The notes under the pieces were generated by a model. It was not told the origin of the DNA and searched no databases. It worked only from the letters and a program-made list of their open reading frames with translations. A DNA stretch of 64,000 nucleotides from Amblyomma americanum (Eukaryota; Arthropoda; Arachnida; Ixodida; Ixodidae), in assembly GCF_052857255.1 (NCBI RefSeq), contig NC_135505.1, positions 60,803,149-60,867,148 of the forward strand, written 5' to 3'. The translations under genes and the position numbers were made by a program. Shown one piece after another: positions 44,567 to 55,829 of the stretch. How positions within the stretch are numbered: position 1 is the first letter of the stretch; each line of letters begins with the position of its first letter.

Positions 44567-44890
44567 TAAGCTTTCGTCCCGCGGCCAATCACCCTCGAAC
44601 AGAAGCAGGCACAGACAAGAAGGAGAAATTGAGCAAGCTACCGCAACACCGCCAGGTATTTAGCCGCTAGCCCGCAAACACAGCTGTAGGAGCAAAGCTT
44701 CTTCTTCTCACAGACTGCCAACACACAAAAACAAACATGTAAACAACAGATTGAGGAACTGGCACAACCGATAAATCGCGAAACATGGTGCGAAATTTGT
44801 GTGGTCGTTGATGTTGTTGCTTTCGTGACATGGCACATACCCACGACGGGGAATTGGCCAAGGCTCAGTGGGGAGACTCCATAGAATAAA
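44567..44890 (-). other. Probable 5' leader of LINE-C
   Basis: Non-coding sequence directly upstream (minus strand) of LINE-C ORF1. It separates LINE-C from the 3' end of LINE-D. Exact boundaries are not resolved. Confidence 0.45.
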
Positions 44891-45038
44891 CTGGCGTCAA
44901 GCTATTGATTGTGCTTTGGGTGAAATATCAGAGTATATATAAAAAAAGAAAAAAGCAAAATATCAGGAGAGAATATCTGAGAATTAAATATGTGAAAATA
45001 CCCAAACGCTCTTTTAAATGCGGAAATTTTGGAAACAA

Positions 45039-45830
45039 TTAGCAAGGGAATCTGCCGGTAGCTGTTATATAATTGTGGAGGTATTCGCAAACTTGATGCA
45101 ATGCAAAACCCCTGGCGCTCGCGCTAAAAGAGAGGAGGAGGGGAACCGACAAAGTGAGACCCAAATTTGTAATGGGAATTTCTAGGTGTGCTCTCCTCTG
45201 ATGTGCAAACCTCCGGCCAGAGAGCAGGAAATGCTCCAATGTCTCGACTTCACCACAAGCCGCACAATGGTTTGTAGAACTGAACCCGCATCTACATAAG
45301 TAAAGATTTAAACGGGGAATCCTGCACCGCATGAGTGTCACCACTACCCCACACTGCTGGGTTTTACATGCACAAGCCTTCCATGGGTACATGAGATGTT
45401 GGTAGTTAACAGTAGAGAGTAAGGGATCATTGCACGTGGCGGTTATAAACTGAAAACGCTGAAATCGAGTCGTACCGAAAAGAACAAGATTAGGGACGCT
45501 ACAGGCAACAGGCGCATTTAGAGCTGATTTTGTTAAAAAGTCTGCTGCTTCATTTTGAAAACTACCGCAGTGGCCAGATATCCAAACGAAGCGAGTCTCA
45601 AAAAAGCGTTTCATGTGGACTCCAGCACGAGCAAAACAGAGAGACAATCTGAGAATATCACCTGAGAAACTGTTGTGGGAATTTTCAAACCGGCCAGCCC
45701 AAGAGCCATAAACTCTGCTAGAGATATGGTTGTGGAATCCGGAACTCTGACCGAAAGGCTCCACGAGAGAGACTGAAAAAATGCCAACCGCTGCCCTCCG
45801 GCCAGCCCCAGACGCATCTGTAGCAATCAC
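45039..45830 (-). pseudogene. LINE-D RNase H and C-terminal region
   Basis: 263 codons open. IATDASGAGRRAAVGIF is the first RNase H motif, RFVWISGHCGSFQNEAADFL the last. Then comes a C-terminal Cys/His motif (CAACGEVETLEHFLLSGRRF, in which the usual last Cys is replaced). The region is open, but the RT before it is missing its catalytic part, so it is part of a dead element. Confidence 0.8.
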
Positions 45831-45903
45831 AGTATGTTACGGGAAATGGGCAAGGTGATTAAAGAGGAGTTCTGTTAATGTCATTGCAGGCAGATGTTTC
45901 GCA

Positions 45904-47039
45904 TTAGGCGGGCAATATCCACAGGCAATATCCAAGACAAGCTTTCAAGGAACCATCAGAGGAAAAGAGCTGCCGTCCTATTAAAAATTCGCAGATCCAT
46001 GCATAAATGTAGTACGGCAGGTGTAATAATGCCAATTTAGAGAAAAGGATCGAATATTCCACACTGTCGAAAGCTTTAGCAATGTCAAGCGTCACTAATG
46101 CTGATATTTTATTCCTGCGCATACCATGGCGGACTCTGCTTTCTAAATCGACATGGGCAGACCAAATGAACCATCCGCGGCGAAAACCAATCTCGGCCGA
46201 GCTCAATGCTTTGAGTTCTGAAACACGCGCTGATAGGCGGCTGTGCACAATTCTTTCTATGAGCTTTACCAAATTGGATGTTAGAGCTATCGGCCGAATG
46301 TTGTCAATATGGAAGTCTTTCTTTGTATCTTGTAAGAGCAATATTATTTTCGCCACCTTCCAGGAGTGCGGCAACCATGCAGTTTCCAATGATGTATTGA
46401 CCAGATCGAGGAGGTCCTGCGTGAAGTCTCGAGCTAAGATTTTCAACATACCGACCTTAACACCATCCCAACCCGGTGCTGAGGATTCCATTAAAGAAAC
46501 TGCAGTTGTTGACTCTGACTTGTCAACCACAACATAGTCTGAGGAGGGGTAGGGGCGAACAGAGGGACTCTACGCTGCTCCTGAAAACGTGAAGCAAGCC
46601 CTTGAGCAATTCACTCTAACTCATCTTTCGCCTCATGTGGAGAGAGCACCACCGAGCTGGTTAACTGCATGGCAGAGGAGTTCACATTCCGTTCCATAAA
46701 ACGATACAAAACCTTCCTATTTATTGGGTTTGACAAATATGTGTACAAAATTTGATTGTAGTCATCATTTGCCTTTGCTATGGTTCGTTTAAACGAGGCC
46801 GAGAAAAATTTGTAGTTGATCCAATTTGCCGGGCTCTGATTATGCGAAAGGGTCCTCCACGCTGCTTTCCTACAACAGAAAGCTGTCTCACACAAGTCAT
46901 TCCACCATGGAGATGGTGATTTATTGCAAATAGCAGAGCGCACAATGAACTGAGAGCTCTCCGTAGCCTTCAAAACTGAAGAAAACACTCGCTGAGCCCT
47001 ATCGGTCCTACACGAACAAGGTTTGGTTTGGTTTATCAA
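45904..47039 (-). pseudogene. LINE-D linker and N-terminal reverse transcriptase
   Basis: The frame 46530-45904 has SSAPGWDGVKVGMLK, a DNIRPIALTSNLVKLIERIV block, IGFRRGWFIWSAHVDL and VTLDIAKAFDSVEYSIL (first catalytic Asp). It stops short of the YxDD box: about 70 bases later RNase H begins, so a deletion removed the palm and thumb. The frame 47039-46611 is the linker (SPSPWWNDLCETAFCCRKAA). Confidence 0.78.
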
Positions 47040-47262
47040 GGTTTAACGTCCCAAATCGACTCAGGCTATGAGAGACGCCGTAGTGAAGGACTCCGGAAAT
47101 TTCGACCGCCTGGGGTTCTTTTACATGCATTGAGATCGCACAGTACACGGGCCTCTAGAATTTCGCCTCCATCGAAATTCGACCGCCGCGGCCGAGATTG
47201 AACCCGCGTCTTTCGGGTCAGCAGCCGAGCGCCATAACCTTCGAGCCACTGCGGCGGGGCTA
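47022..47262 (-). mobile_element. tRNA-derived SINE with 13 bp TSD
   Basis: On the minus strand it starts with a tRNA-like head: A-box region GTGGCTCGAAGGTTATGG, B-box region GCGGGTTCAATCTCGG. A body follows (GGAGGCGAAATTCTAGAGGC and onward) and ends in GTTTAACC-type sequence. The TSD TACACGAACAAGG lies at 47009-47021 and 47263-47275. It sits in LINE-D between endonuclease and RT. Confidence 0.88.
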
Positions 47263-47396
47263 TACACGAACAAGGATCAGATGTAAGGTAGGTGCGCTAA
47301 GATGATTTGTAGGCTGCAAGATTAACTAATTTCCGGGCAGAACCATGATCTCGGAGCGGGCTCACCAATATGGTGAAAGTAATTGGCAGGTGGTCA

Positions 47397-47740
47397 CTAG
47401 ATGTGCCCGCAGTCAATTGTGGACCATGCCCGTATACCTACTCCTCTTGCTGCCAAGGACAAATCGAGAACTGAGCGCGAGTGTCTGTGGATGAAGGTTA
47501 TGGCCCAAGAATTGCAACACCGCACATCATTTGCTGACATCCATGTCCATAACATATGTCCATGTGAATCAGTATTGAAACCCCAGACGACGTGATGTGA
47601 GTTGAAGTCCCCTGCAAAGATTAGCCTGCTAGAGTTTGCAAGTAAGCTGTCTAGGTGGTCTGTTCTGCATACCCCATTTTGAAAAAAGACGTTTGGAAAT
47701 AGACGTGTTGCTGTGCTATGTGCACTGCCTTTTTGCAAAA
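47397..47740 (-). pseudogene. LINE-D endonuclease
   Basis: The minus-strand frame has SRLIFAGDFNSHHVVWGFNT (catalytic DFN block) and SVLDLSLAARGVGIRAWSTI toward the terminal DH. The N-terminal part (to about 47900) is in other frames. The closest match in the window is LINE-C piece 4. Confidence 0.78.
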
Positions 47741-48214
47741 GCTCTTTTTGTTTTTTTCGTGCCCATAAGGAGTAAGCTGGAATGTGGAACTGTAAACGAC
47801 AACGCCACCGTTTCGGTCCCAGCTGTCAAACCAGCAAAAGAAAGCAAACCGACATTCTTTACCGCGCCAAAACATGAAGAAGAAAGACTAACTTTAGACT
47901 CAGCTTAGGTAATTTGTGAACTTCATTTTGAGCCGTGGTCTATTGTGCAAAATATCTGCACATTTAAAAAAAAAGCTGAATGCGCATTTCACTAGGAAGC
48001 CGGACTTTGTGTCTGATGCTGTACCAACGCCACTGACAAATGTCCTGAATTACTTGAAAAAGAAACTGGTGCAGCAAATTAACATGAATGCTTCCTCTTC
48101 TGGAGCAAAAATGCACAGATTTTGTGCCTTTTGATAGCTATAGTGCCCGCCCAATTTAACCCTTTAGTTTTTTTATGCCGTGCGCGGCCCCGCTTTTTGC
48201 ACGAAAATCACATG

Positions 48215-48358
<144 letters not shown>

Positions 48359-48568
48359 ATCACGTGTGTCGTTGCCCAGTCGTTCTGTCACCAGTTCTAT
48401 TTTGTCATGTGACAGAAGACTGCGGCAAGACCAGTTTTCCATTCTTTACTTTGCTGCTTCGCTTGAAAAAAATCTTTGCATTACAGCAGCAGGCATACCT
48501 TATTCAGCGCTAAACGCAACACGCGACGTTTTTTTGGCGCTGCAGATGCTATGCGTGCTGCCTGTTCC

Positions 48569-48844
48569 TTACAGCCCATTCTCCGGTGGCGCTATCTCCC
48601 ATCGTCGACTTGAGATGCCTAACCCGGGAGCGCTCCCTGAACCCACTACTGCCTTCGAGTACACTATTGTATTACATCGGTGCAGATCCGATAAACACTC
48701 CATGTTTGCTGACTTAAAAACAATGCCACGCCTCCCGAAAGATCGCACTTCAGAGATGTCGAGATAGTGACTGGTTAGACTTTTTAGTTGATGTTGTATT
48801 GTTTTCGGGTTCTTCATTTTCAGAATTACATCTCCTATCGGCAT
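48569..48844 (-). pseudogene. LINE-D ORF1 fragment
   Basis: QHQLKSLTSHYLDISEVRSF then GRRGIVFKSANMECLSDLHR is the same region as THARQFGRGGILCRSLNKDF in LINE-C. Only this N-terminal block is visible. The rest up to the endonuclease is replaced by the ATT-tailed repeat and unrecognised sequence. Confidence 0.65.
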
Positions 48845-49054
48845 CGAACCAGGCTGCCGAGACTCCTCCCGGGGAGGTTAAATACATGCCTCACACAGTG
48901 CGCCGACAACCTTACATCACACGAGTCAGCAGAGCTATCCTGAACCCTGGCAAAAAAAAAACCCACGAACGTGGAACGGCCTCACCAAAAGAAACGCCCG
49001 GCACCACCAGGAAACGAAGCAGGCAGGCGGTGACGAAGCAGCAGTGGCCGACAG

Positions 49055-49275
49055 ATCTTGCACGAACACCGCGATCGTTGATGCCGCCCGCGATGCAGCT
49101 TGCGCTATCATACGTCTCCCTGCATGGTTGGCGTGGGCACGTGTAAATACAAAAAAAAACATTATCTGGACCATGTCGACAACCACAAATAAGTATTAAT
49201 GAGGCAGAAAAGCTTGATCTGTGCACAGCTGATTGGAAATTGTCTATCAGTTGTGACCTTCCAGCGCTATCGAAA
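49055..49275 (-). repeat. Dispersed repeat Y, copy 1 (inverted partner of 50550-50780)
   Basis: Read on the minus strand, blocks such as CACAACTGATAGACAATTTCC, CGCCAACCATGCA and GCAAGCTGCATCGCGGGCGG match 50560-50750 in the same order. The two copies face each other about 1.3 kb apart. Family unknown. Confidence 0.6.
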
Positions 49276-50280
49276 CCAAAACCGCATTTGACGCTGTTGG
49301 TTTCGATATCGCACACGATGGAGCGCAATGCTTGGATTTTATATCCGAATTTCCTATGGGTTTCACTTGCACGTGCGATGGTTTATTCGTCGCCACTGCG
49401 TACGGCGCGAATGGAAACCGTATGTGGAGATACATCCCCACTGTTCTCAAACTACGGTGGTTCAAACTACACTCCGTCAACTTGTTGAGTAGTAGTAGTT
49501 GTAGTGGTGGTTGATTAAAAAAATAATAAAAAGGAAGGATAAGATTTTTGCTAGCCCAGCATCTGCCATCGATACTGAAGCATCTTAGCTGGGGCAGCGG
49601 AAGCAAATGATAGCGGGCTGAATGGAGACTGCCTGCTATCCTTTATTTCCGCTGCCTTGTTGAGGCCAATTTTTTTATTTGCTCAATGCGCAGTACTAGA
49701 ACGCGTCCAGCTCGATGCTACCACACGCAACGCATGTCACGCGGATCCCGAACTCTGTGCATGACCAGGGCCTTTGTTACACAAAGGAGCTGATCATGCG
49801 AGGAGTTTCTCTGGGCATGTTTTAAGAAACCGCGATTGGGTACGTTATGCGACGAGATCCTTTGTGGGTGCGCTTCGTTGCAGTACGTGCTAGCGTTCTA
49901 CTTCGGCAGCTGTAACGTATTTCGGCGCTTTCGGTTTGGAGTTGAGGAGGTCATAACCTAGGGTGCGAGCTTCCTTTTCCCTTTCCCGGAACATACAGAA
50001 ACTTCCGTATTTATCTGCCAGAATTTTTAAAAAAAACATTCTGGGCGCTTGCAATCTGCTAATTCTCAAGAAGGGGCCTTTTCGAACCCTATTCATATGT
50101 TGCTTCAGTATCCTCCAGTTATATTGCATTGACTGTGTTCACGAGAAGCATAAGGATTGAATAAACTACATTACCAGTGAATTATTTGCCTTGTCAGTAT
50201 TATGAATTCCTAGTTCTGTTCACAAATGTTACCTAAACATGGACTCAGAAACGTTGGCGAGATATTTTTATCCAATTATG
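49276..50280. other. No gene recognised
   Basis: Mixed sequence between repeat Y and the SINE-core repeat. No supported open frame or element boundary. Confidence 0.35.
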
Positions 50281-50299
50281 GACATATATATATGCCCGT

Positions 50300-50540
50300 A
50301 AACGTGATATTGATGGAATTGGAGGCGAAACGCTAAAGCGCCCGTGTGCTGTACGTGCGATGTCAGTACACGTTAAAGATCCCCAGATGGTCTAAATTAT
50401 TCCGGAGCCCTCCACTACGGTACCTCTTTGTTCCTTTCTTCTTTCACTCCCTCCTTAGTTATCCCTTCCCTTAAGGCGCGGTTCGGGTGTCATCCGTTTG
50501 TGAGACACTGCGCCATTTCCTTTCCCCCAAAACCACAAAA
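50300..50540 (+). repeat. SINE-type repeat sharing its core with the SINE at 47022
   Basis: GGAGGCGAAACGCTAAAGCG, GCCCGTGTGCTG, AAAGATCCCCAGATGGTC and CCGGAGCCCTCCACTACGG match the middle of the SINE at 47022-47262 (minus strand). The part after it (CTTTCACTCCCTCC, TGAGACACTGCGCC) differs from that SINE and instead matches the ATT-tailed end at 48215. No tRNA head is present, so it is 5'-truncated. Confidence 0.7.
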
Positions 50541-50549
50541 CCAGTTTTC

Positions 50550-50780
50550 TTTCGACCGCACTGGAAGGTCGCAACTGACCGACAGTTTCCAATCAACCTT
50601 ATGCAAAGATAAAACTTTTCTGCGTCATTAATACGCATTTCGGGTTGTATACGTGATCTTGATGATTTTTTTATTTCATTTGAACGTGCCTACGCCAACC
50701 ATGCACTCAAGATGTATGGTAGCGCAAGCTGCATCGCAGGCGGCATCAACGATCGCACAGATTTCGTGCGTTGCCGGTTG
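50550..50780 (+). repeat. Dispersed repeat Y, copy 2
   Basis: Plus-strand match to the reverse complement of 49055-49275. See that entry. A coding origin cannot be excluded, but the frames of the two copies disagree. Confidence 0.6.
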
Positions 50781-50959
50781 TCACCAGGGACGGCCTTACC
50801 TCTTTCAGCGCCCTGTGCCAACTCCTGCAAGGCGTCCCCCCCCCCCCTCCCCTGGCCGTCAAACTCTTCTTTATATTTACCTTTTCTCGGTTCTTTTTTC
50901 TTTCTGGGGACGCCTGATATTAAAACGAAATTGTTTCGACAGTTCATTAACCTGACCTA

Positions 50960-51980
50960 TGTATTTCAATGGTTGAAGCCCGAAGGGGGACCGCGGAGCA
51001 GTAGCGCCAGCCAGAATTAAGTCGTCACCATGACTCCGCCCTAGGTTATACCTATAGGTCCCCACGGGTCACACACCGCTAACATTACAAGCAGCTGTGA
51101 CGGTCTAAAACACATACGCAAAGAGGCTTATCAGTAAAAAAATGTTTATTTGAATTTCCAGACAGTTTCAGTTATTCTTCAGGAAGGTTGATGCGCACGA
51201 ACAAAGCGGAAATATTGGTGTTCTGGTTGATTTAAACCTTCATAAGAAACCAGGCAATGCTAGAGACACGGGTAGAGGGGCCACGATAGAAGACTTATTC
51301 CCCGACTTGAGAGAAAGGACTCGCCGTCACTTGCGAACAGACCATTTGTCTTCGTTTTTTTTTTCTTCTTTCGGGTAGCAGCCACAGCAGAAAGAGTTCA
51401 CTTTTTTCACATGCCGCTGCCAGGCTTCGGCAAAACAGGAAAAAGGATACTTTGTTGCACTGTCAAAAAAAAAAAGCTCCCATCACACTGAAGACCTCCC
51501 GTCCTTCACCTTTGTCAAGATATTGTGTGCGGCTGATGGTTGGTTGGCGCCGAAATTATAATTAATCGGGCCAACCTGCCCACCAGTGCACCATCCGTAA
51601 TTTCGGAGGGGGATGAGCGGCAAACAGTCTCCACACCGCGTGCGAAAGATTGAGATTCGACTGCTGACCGGCGATAGCCACGTACGCCTGATTAGCCGTT
51701 GACCGGAGGCATGAGGCGCATATTAGTTTCGGAGCAAATCAATTTAATTGGGCAAGAGAGCAACAAAATGTTGCACAACCGTGCCCAACAAAGTAGCGCC
51801 GTACACGGACGCGACGCACATAACACCAGCACAAAATGAATACGCTAACACAAACATTAACACAAAGAAGGAAACATCATGGCAGTCACTATACAAAAAT
51901 GCTACGAGGGGGAAATTCAATACAAAAGATTAGAACGAGAAACACAGCGAGCAAAAATACAAAGAGAAAAGAGTTAAAGT
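50960..51980. other. No gene recognised
   Basis: Low-complexity T and A runs and unique-looking DNA. No supported frame. Confidence 0.35.
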
Positions 51981-51989
51981 GAGTGGTGA

Positions 51990-52426
51990 GGAACAGCGGC
52001 TTAGCTGCGGTGTGGCAAGGTCCGGTCGCAGGGAGCGTCGGGCTGCGGTTGCTCGTCGCGGGGCTGATGGGGGCATGCGGATACGGGCGAACTTGGGCCT
52101 CGCGTCTTCGGGGTCGCCGTCACCGCGCTCTACGTGTGTGGGCTCGCTTGCCAACCACTTCTCTGGCTGACCTCACTCACGACCGCACGCACCAAAATCT
52201 CCAGAACAACTTCCCAGCTCGCGACGTTCGATCCCGCCGCTGCGTTCTCGTGGGAAAGAAACAAATCAACAACGAAAAAAGACTCTTCAGGCGCCGCGTA
52301 CAGAGGAGATGCCGATCTTGAAAGGGAGAAAAAACACGAAGGAATGTTGAAAGAATTGGGCATAAAGCACGAGGGGAGTCTGTGGGGTCCGCCAAGGGTG
52401 CCGGGGCATTCAAACCGCTTCTGTTC
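51990..52426. other. GC-rich segment, no confident gene
   Basis: G+C rises sharply. A minus-strand frame (52154-51930) gives a Pro/Arg/Ala-rich peptide (PSAPRRATAARRSLRPDLAT), which could be the basic tail of a retroelement protein or chance in GC-rich DNA. Left unassigned. Confidence 0.25.
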
Positions 52427-52500
52427 CCAATGGGCACTGAAACTATCTTGGACGTCCAATGGACGTCCTAAACGTCCTCAGGACGTCCAAGGGAGCTTTA
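52427..52500. repeat. Short dispersed repeat with GGACGTCC palindrome, copy 2
   Basis: CCCAATGGGCA is followed by a 45-base near-palindrome (52447-52491) with arms CTTGGACGTCC and GGACGTCCAAG and two internal GGACGTCC-type units, then GGGAG. It is related to 8047-8110. Confidence 0.55.
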
Positions 52501-53144
52501 GTGCGCCGTTGTTTCCCCAACTCGCAAGCGATCTCTGCCTTCGCGGCGACAATGCTAGGAGGGTGAGGGATGGATTTCAGTGACCCCTCCAGCGTCGCCA
52601 TGAGTGGGCCGTTCCCACGCGTGGGGCGGGGCAAAGTCGGCGCCATAGCGCCGCGACATGTTTCTGAAAAACATCGGCGCAGTGGCTACCGCTGCCGCAA
52701 AAGTAAAAGAAGTAAAAGAAGCAAAAGGCAGGCACAAATTTTGTGAAAACCTTTGCTGGATCGGGTGTTCTTCGTGGGTCTCAGCCGGGATGGTTGACCA
52801 TTGAACTTTTTCGGGTCCGCACGCGGAGAAATACCGCCTTCTTGGATACTAGCACGTGAACAGCTTCGAGCAGGCACGCGCTGCTGTGTCCAGCCACCGT
52901 AGTCACTCGACTCATCGGTCCCGTAGCCGAACATTCCGAAGACTCAGACCACAGAATCAACTTCGACGAAACCAGGGCCCTCGGAACCGAAACAAGTTAC
53001 CTCCCCACAGTGCGACAACGTGGCTCGCAGCGACGGTGTAAGATTCTTGCACTGCTCCCAGCCTTAACCCATCCCCCCTCCCTCCCCCACGCCTTTCGCA
53101 TCACAGCTTTCGTTCTTTTGACCACCTCCTCCCCCCATACTTTA

Positions 53145-53240
53145 CTGCCCCCAGTCACCCGTGATGTAGGAGCCGAGTCGGCTTCGAAACGTTGGGTTTC
53201 AAATTAAAGATTTCGTTGGAGATGTGCAGTTTATTATAAG
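53145..53240 (+). ncRNA. Degenerate hammerhead-type motif of a Penelope-like element end
   Basis: TGATGTAGGAGCCGAGTCGG followed by CTTCGAAACGTTGGGTTTC has the hammerhead layout: a TGATG core remnant, stem II GAGCCG/CGGCTT with a short loop, then the GAAA core. Penelope-like elements are known to carry hammerhead ribozymes at their ends. Core positions expected to be CUGAUGA read GTGATGT here, so it is probably inactive. No Penelope RT was found nearby. Confidence 0.45.
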
Positions 53241-53879
53241 TCTTCAAACCCAACCACACAGGCAAATCTGTCAAAATGTTTAGTTATGAGACAAGGGGAA
53301 CGCATTTTTTTTCGTGTGAACAGAAGGTAAAGAACGCCGCTACTGCTGCGGCATAATACAGCTGTCGACACCGCGTCGTCGCATCTTTGTTGACTCGTCC
53401 GCCCTGACTTGGTAAGAGGTGCCGCCTGTGCCGCATGTTTCTGCCACGATGGTGACAATTCACTTTTTTTTTTACCGAGGCCCCGCAAGTTTGTACGGAC
53501 AGGAAGGTCATCGCACAGAGAGCGCGGACCCCTCAATCTGATACTTTCGGCGGCGAAGAATTAGCTTTCTTTTTTTTTCTCTTCTGCGCTTGCCGGGTTG
53601 GAGGGCGGACACGATCGAGTCTCCTGCTTGAAGCTCCGGTGGCTTTGTTGCTGGCGGTGGCGTGCTTGTTCAGAAACATGCGGAGAGGACGGCAAAGACA
53701 GCGGCACTGACTGATCCTTTGTGCGAACGTCACTTTTGCAGCGTACGGTAGTGAAGACGCGGTCCGTCCTTGTGCGCGCTTGCACAAATGTCGCCGCAGT
53801 CTCGAAAGATTCGGGCTTGTTAACGCCTTTACCAGTAACATGAAAGCTGCAGAAATGTCTGAACACAATAGCAGACAAA

Positions 53880-54056
53880 TATGCTTCGTTGAAACCTGGA
53901 GTTATTCCTTTAAACCTGCTAATTCAGTACTCCCATCAGTGGGCAAGTAGATGCAATAGGCTCAAAGGCTGTAATTGCTGTTCGTTTACCTAAATTCATT
54001 ACGTATGTGTGTTCAGCCTTGAGCATCTCATTGACTCCGTGGCCAGTGAGCTTTCC
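53880..54056. other. No feature recognised
   Basis: Short unassigned spacer before repeat X copy 2. Confidence 0.3.
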
Positions 54057-54810
54057 ACGCCTTATTTCTCTTAATTGTAGCAGGCTTTAGCAAAGCCAGT
54101 ACGTACGTGGAGATCGCGCCGTTCACAATTCTCGTACGTCTGCGTTCTTCTGTGTCCGTATTCGCAAAGCAAATGCAGCAATTAGTTCTTTTGCAGTCTA
54201 TACCTTTGCCGTGAAAGGGGTGATGCTTTATGAATTCTCCGGCGGTATGTTTGATAGCCGTTCATGGTGCGTTATCGTGACTTGGGGAAGCTGGTGAGCC
54301 ATATCCCGATGGCGGTACCTGTAACCAGCAAGTCACCGGGCTTTTTTTTGTATACGGAAGTCGTCTCCTTACGTCTCCTTATGCATGCTCGCATGGTGTA
54401 CAGGTATACAATCCTTTTTCCGCATCCCAATATCCACTACACAGGACTGAAAAATGCATGCTACTCTTTCATTACACTAAATGGTCTACTTTAAAATGTG
54501 GGACTACTTCCCGTATTGAACAAAGCTGGTGTCGTTTCTTTTTTTTTTTTTGCTGCGACTGCATTTTCCGTTCTCGTTTTGCAGGCATTGGAGAAACACC
54601 AGTAGCCAGGGGAAGGAGATTCCAGCGGAACTGCTGCCAACCTATGCCGCCCCATAGCTTGATGCTGTGTTTTACCATGCACCACTAAATTTCCCCTCAA
54701 TAGATGGATCACTATTGCATCGCCTCTGTATCGGGCCTGTGGTGAGTGCTACCTCGCCGAGTAAGTTAAAGTGGTTCAGTGTTTTATTGTTCTACTGGCC
54801 CTTCCTCTTT
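54057..54810 (+). repeat. Repeat X, copy 2 (unclassified dispersed repeat)
   Basis: Plus-strand match to the reverse complement of 20880-21838. Shared blocks include CGCCTTATTTCTCTT, GGTGATGCTTTATGAATTCTC, GCTCGCATGG and CCAGTAGCCAGGGGAAG. It lacks foldback insertion A. No complete frame, no terminal repeats seen. Confidence 0.65.
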
Positions 54811-55829
54811 GTAAGCTTTGAATTCTGTTATTTGTAAGCGTTTAATGCTGTTCTGTTTATAATTTTTCCCATTCAAGGCTATTTTCATATTCTACGCTAT
54901 ATTCCTTCAATTTCTGTGACGTGTCTTATAATTTTTTATTCTTCTTTTTCATGGGGTCTGACAGCTCATTAGCCATCACCTCACGCGCTATAGCTTCTGC
55001 GGGTTAACAAAATGTCCTGCCTTTCTTAGTTGGGATTATGCCCATTCTTAATTCTAGCGATCGTTGTATTTATTTCATATCTGCTTTTTGTCTGTTATTT
55101 TGCATAATATTTGTGCTTGGAAATTTCAGATAAAACATTGTATCGAAGTAAGCTAGGAGTTATTTTTGGAGTGGAGTTGGATACTAAGCCTGAAATTACA
55201 ACTGAAGCATTCATTTGCTTGTTGAGCAAACCTTACGTTTTTTGGTTGTGTACGTACGTGTTTCTCACTTCCCGGACTGAAAATACTCTATTGAATTTGT
55301 TTTGGCTGGTTGTAATACATGGATATTGCCATATTATTTATGTTTAGTCATACTTTCAAAGGGTCAGTCGAGGACATCTGTTCCTGACCTGCATATTGCG
55401 TTGCCACATATCACGACAGCGACCATTAAGCCACAGCCACAAACATAGTCATGTGGCATCGGAAGTCAAAATTTTCTGAGGCAAGCCATAATGCCGCATT
55501 GTAAGCTATCAGTCGGTCAGTGGGCAGGTAAAAAACCTCAATGTTGGACGCGCTGCATTATCCTCTAACGTCTCTGCAGTCGCATATGTGGCCAGAAAGC
55601 ATGCCCAGTACCTCACCTTCTTATCCCAGATGCCTAGGACCGCGAATTCTTAAAAATATATTCTAATAATCGGCTCGCTTTTGAGGTCTTCTAGACGGCA
55701 TGAACGCTCGGTGGCCTATAATCTACATTATTAATGCAAGCGTATTATTGCCAACCTCAAACACAATTTTCAGGGACCCATTAAGGAGCAGCGGTTACTT
55801 GCTTTCGCATTACATGACCTTTACAAGCC
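54811..55829. other. No gene recognised
   Basis: A/T-rich, with no protein signature. The open frame at 55111-55347 has no recognisable family and poor coding character. Confidence 0.35.

Noticed and set aside
53561..53878. 105-codon minus-strand frame (FHVTGKGVNKPESFETAATF onward)
   Set aside because: Protein-like composition but no family, splice or start support; a second overlapping frame in the same region looks equally plausible.
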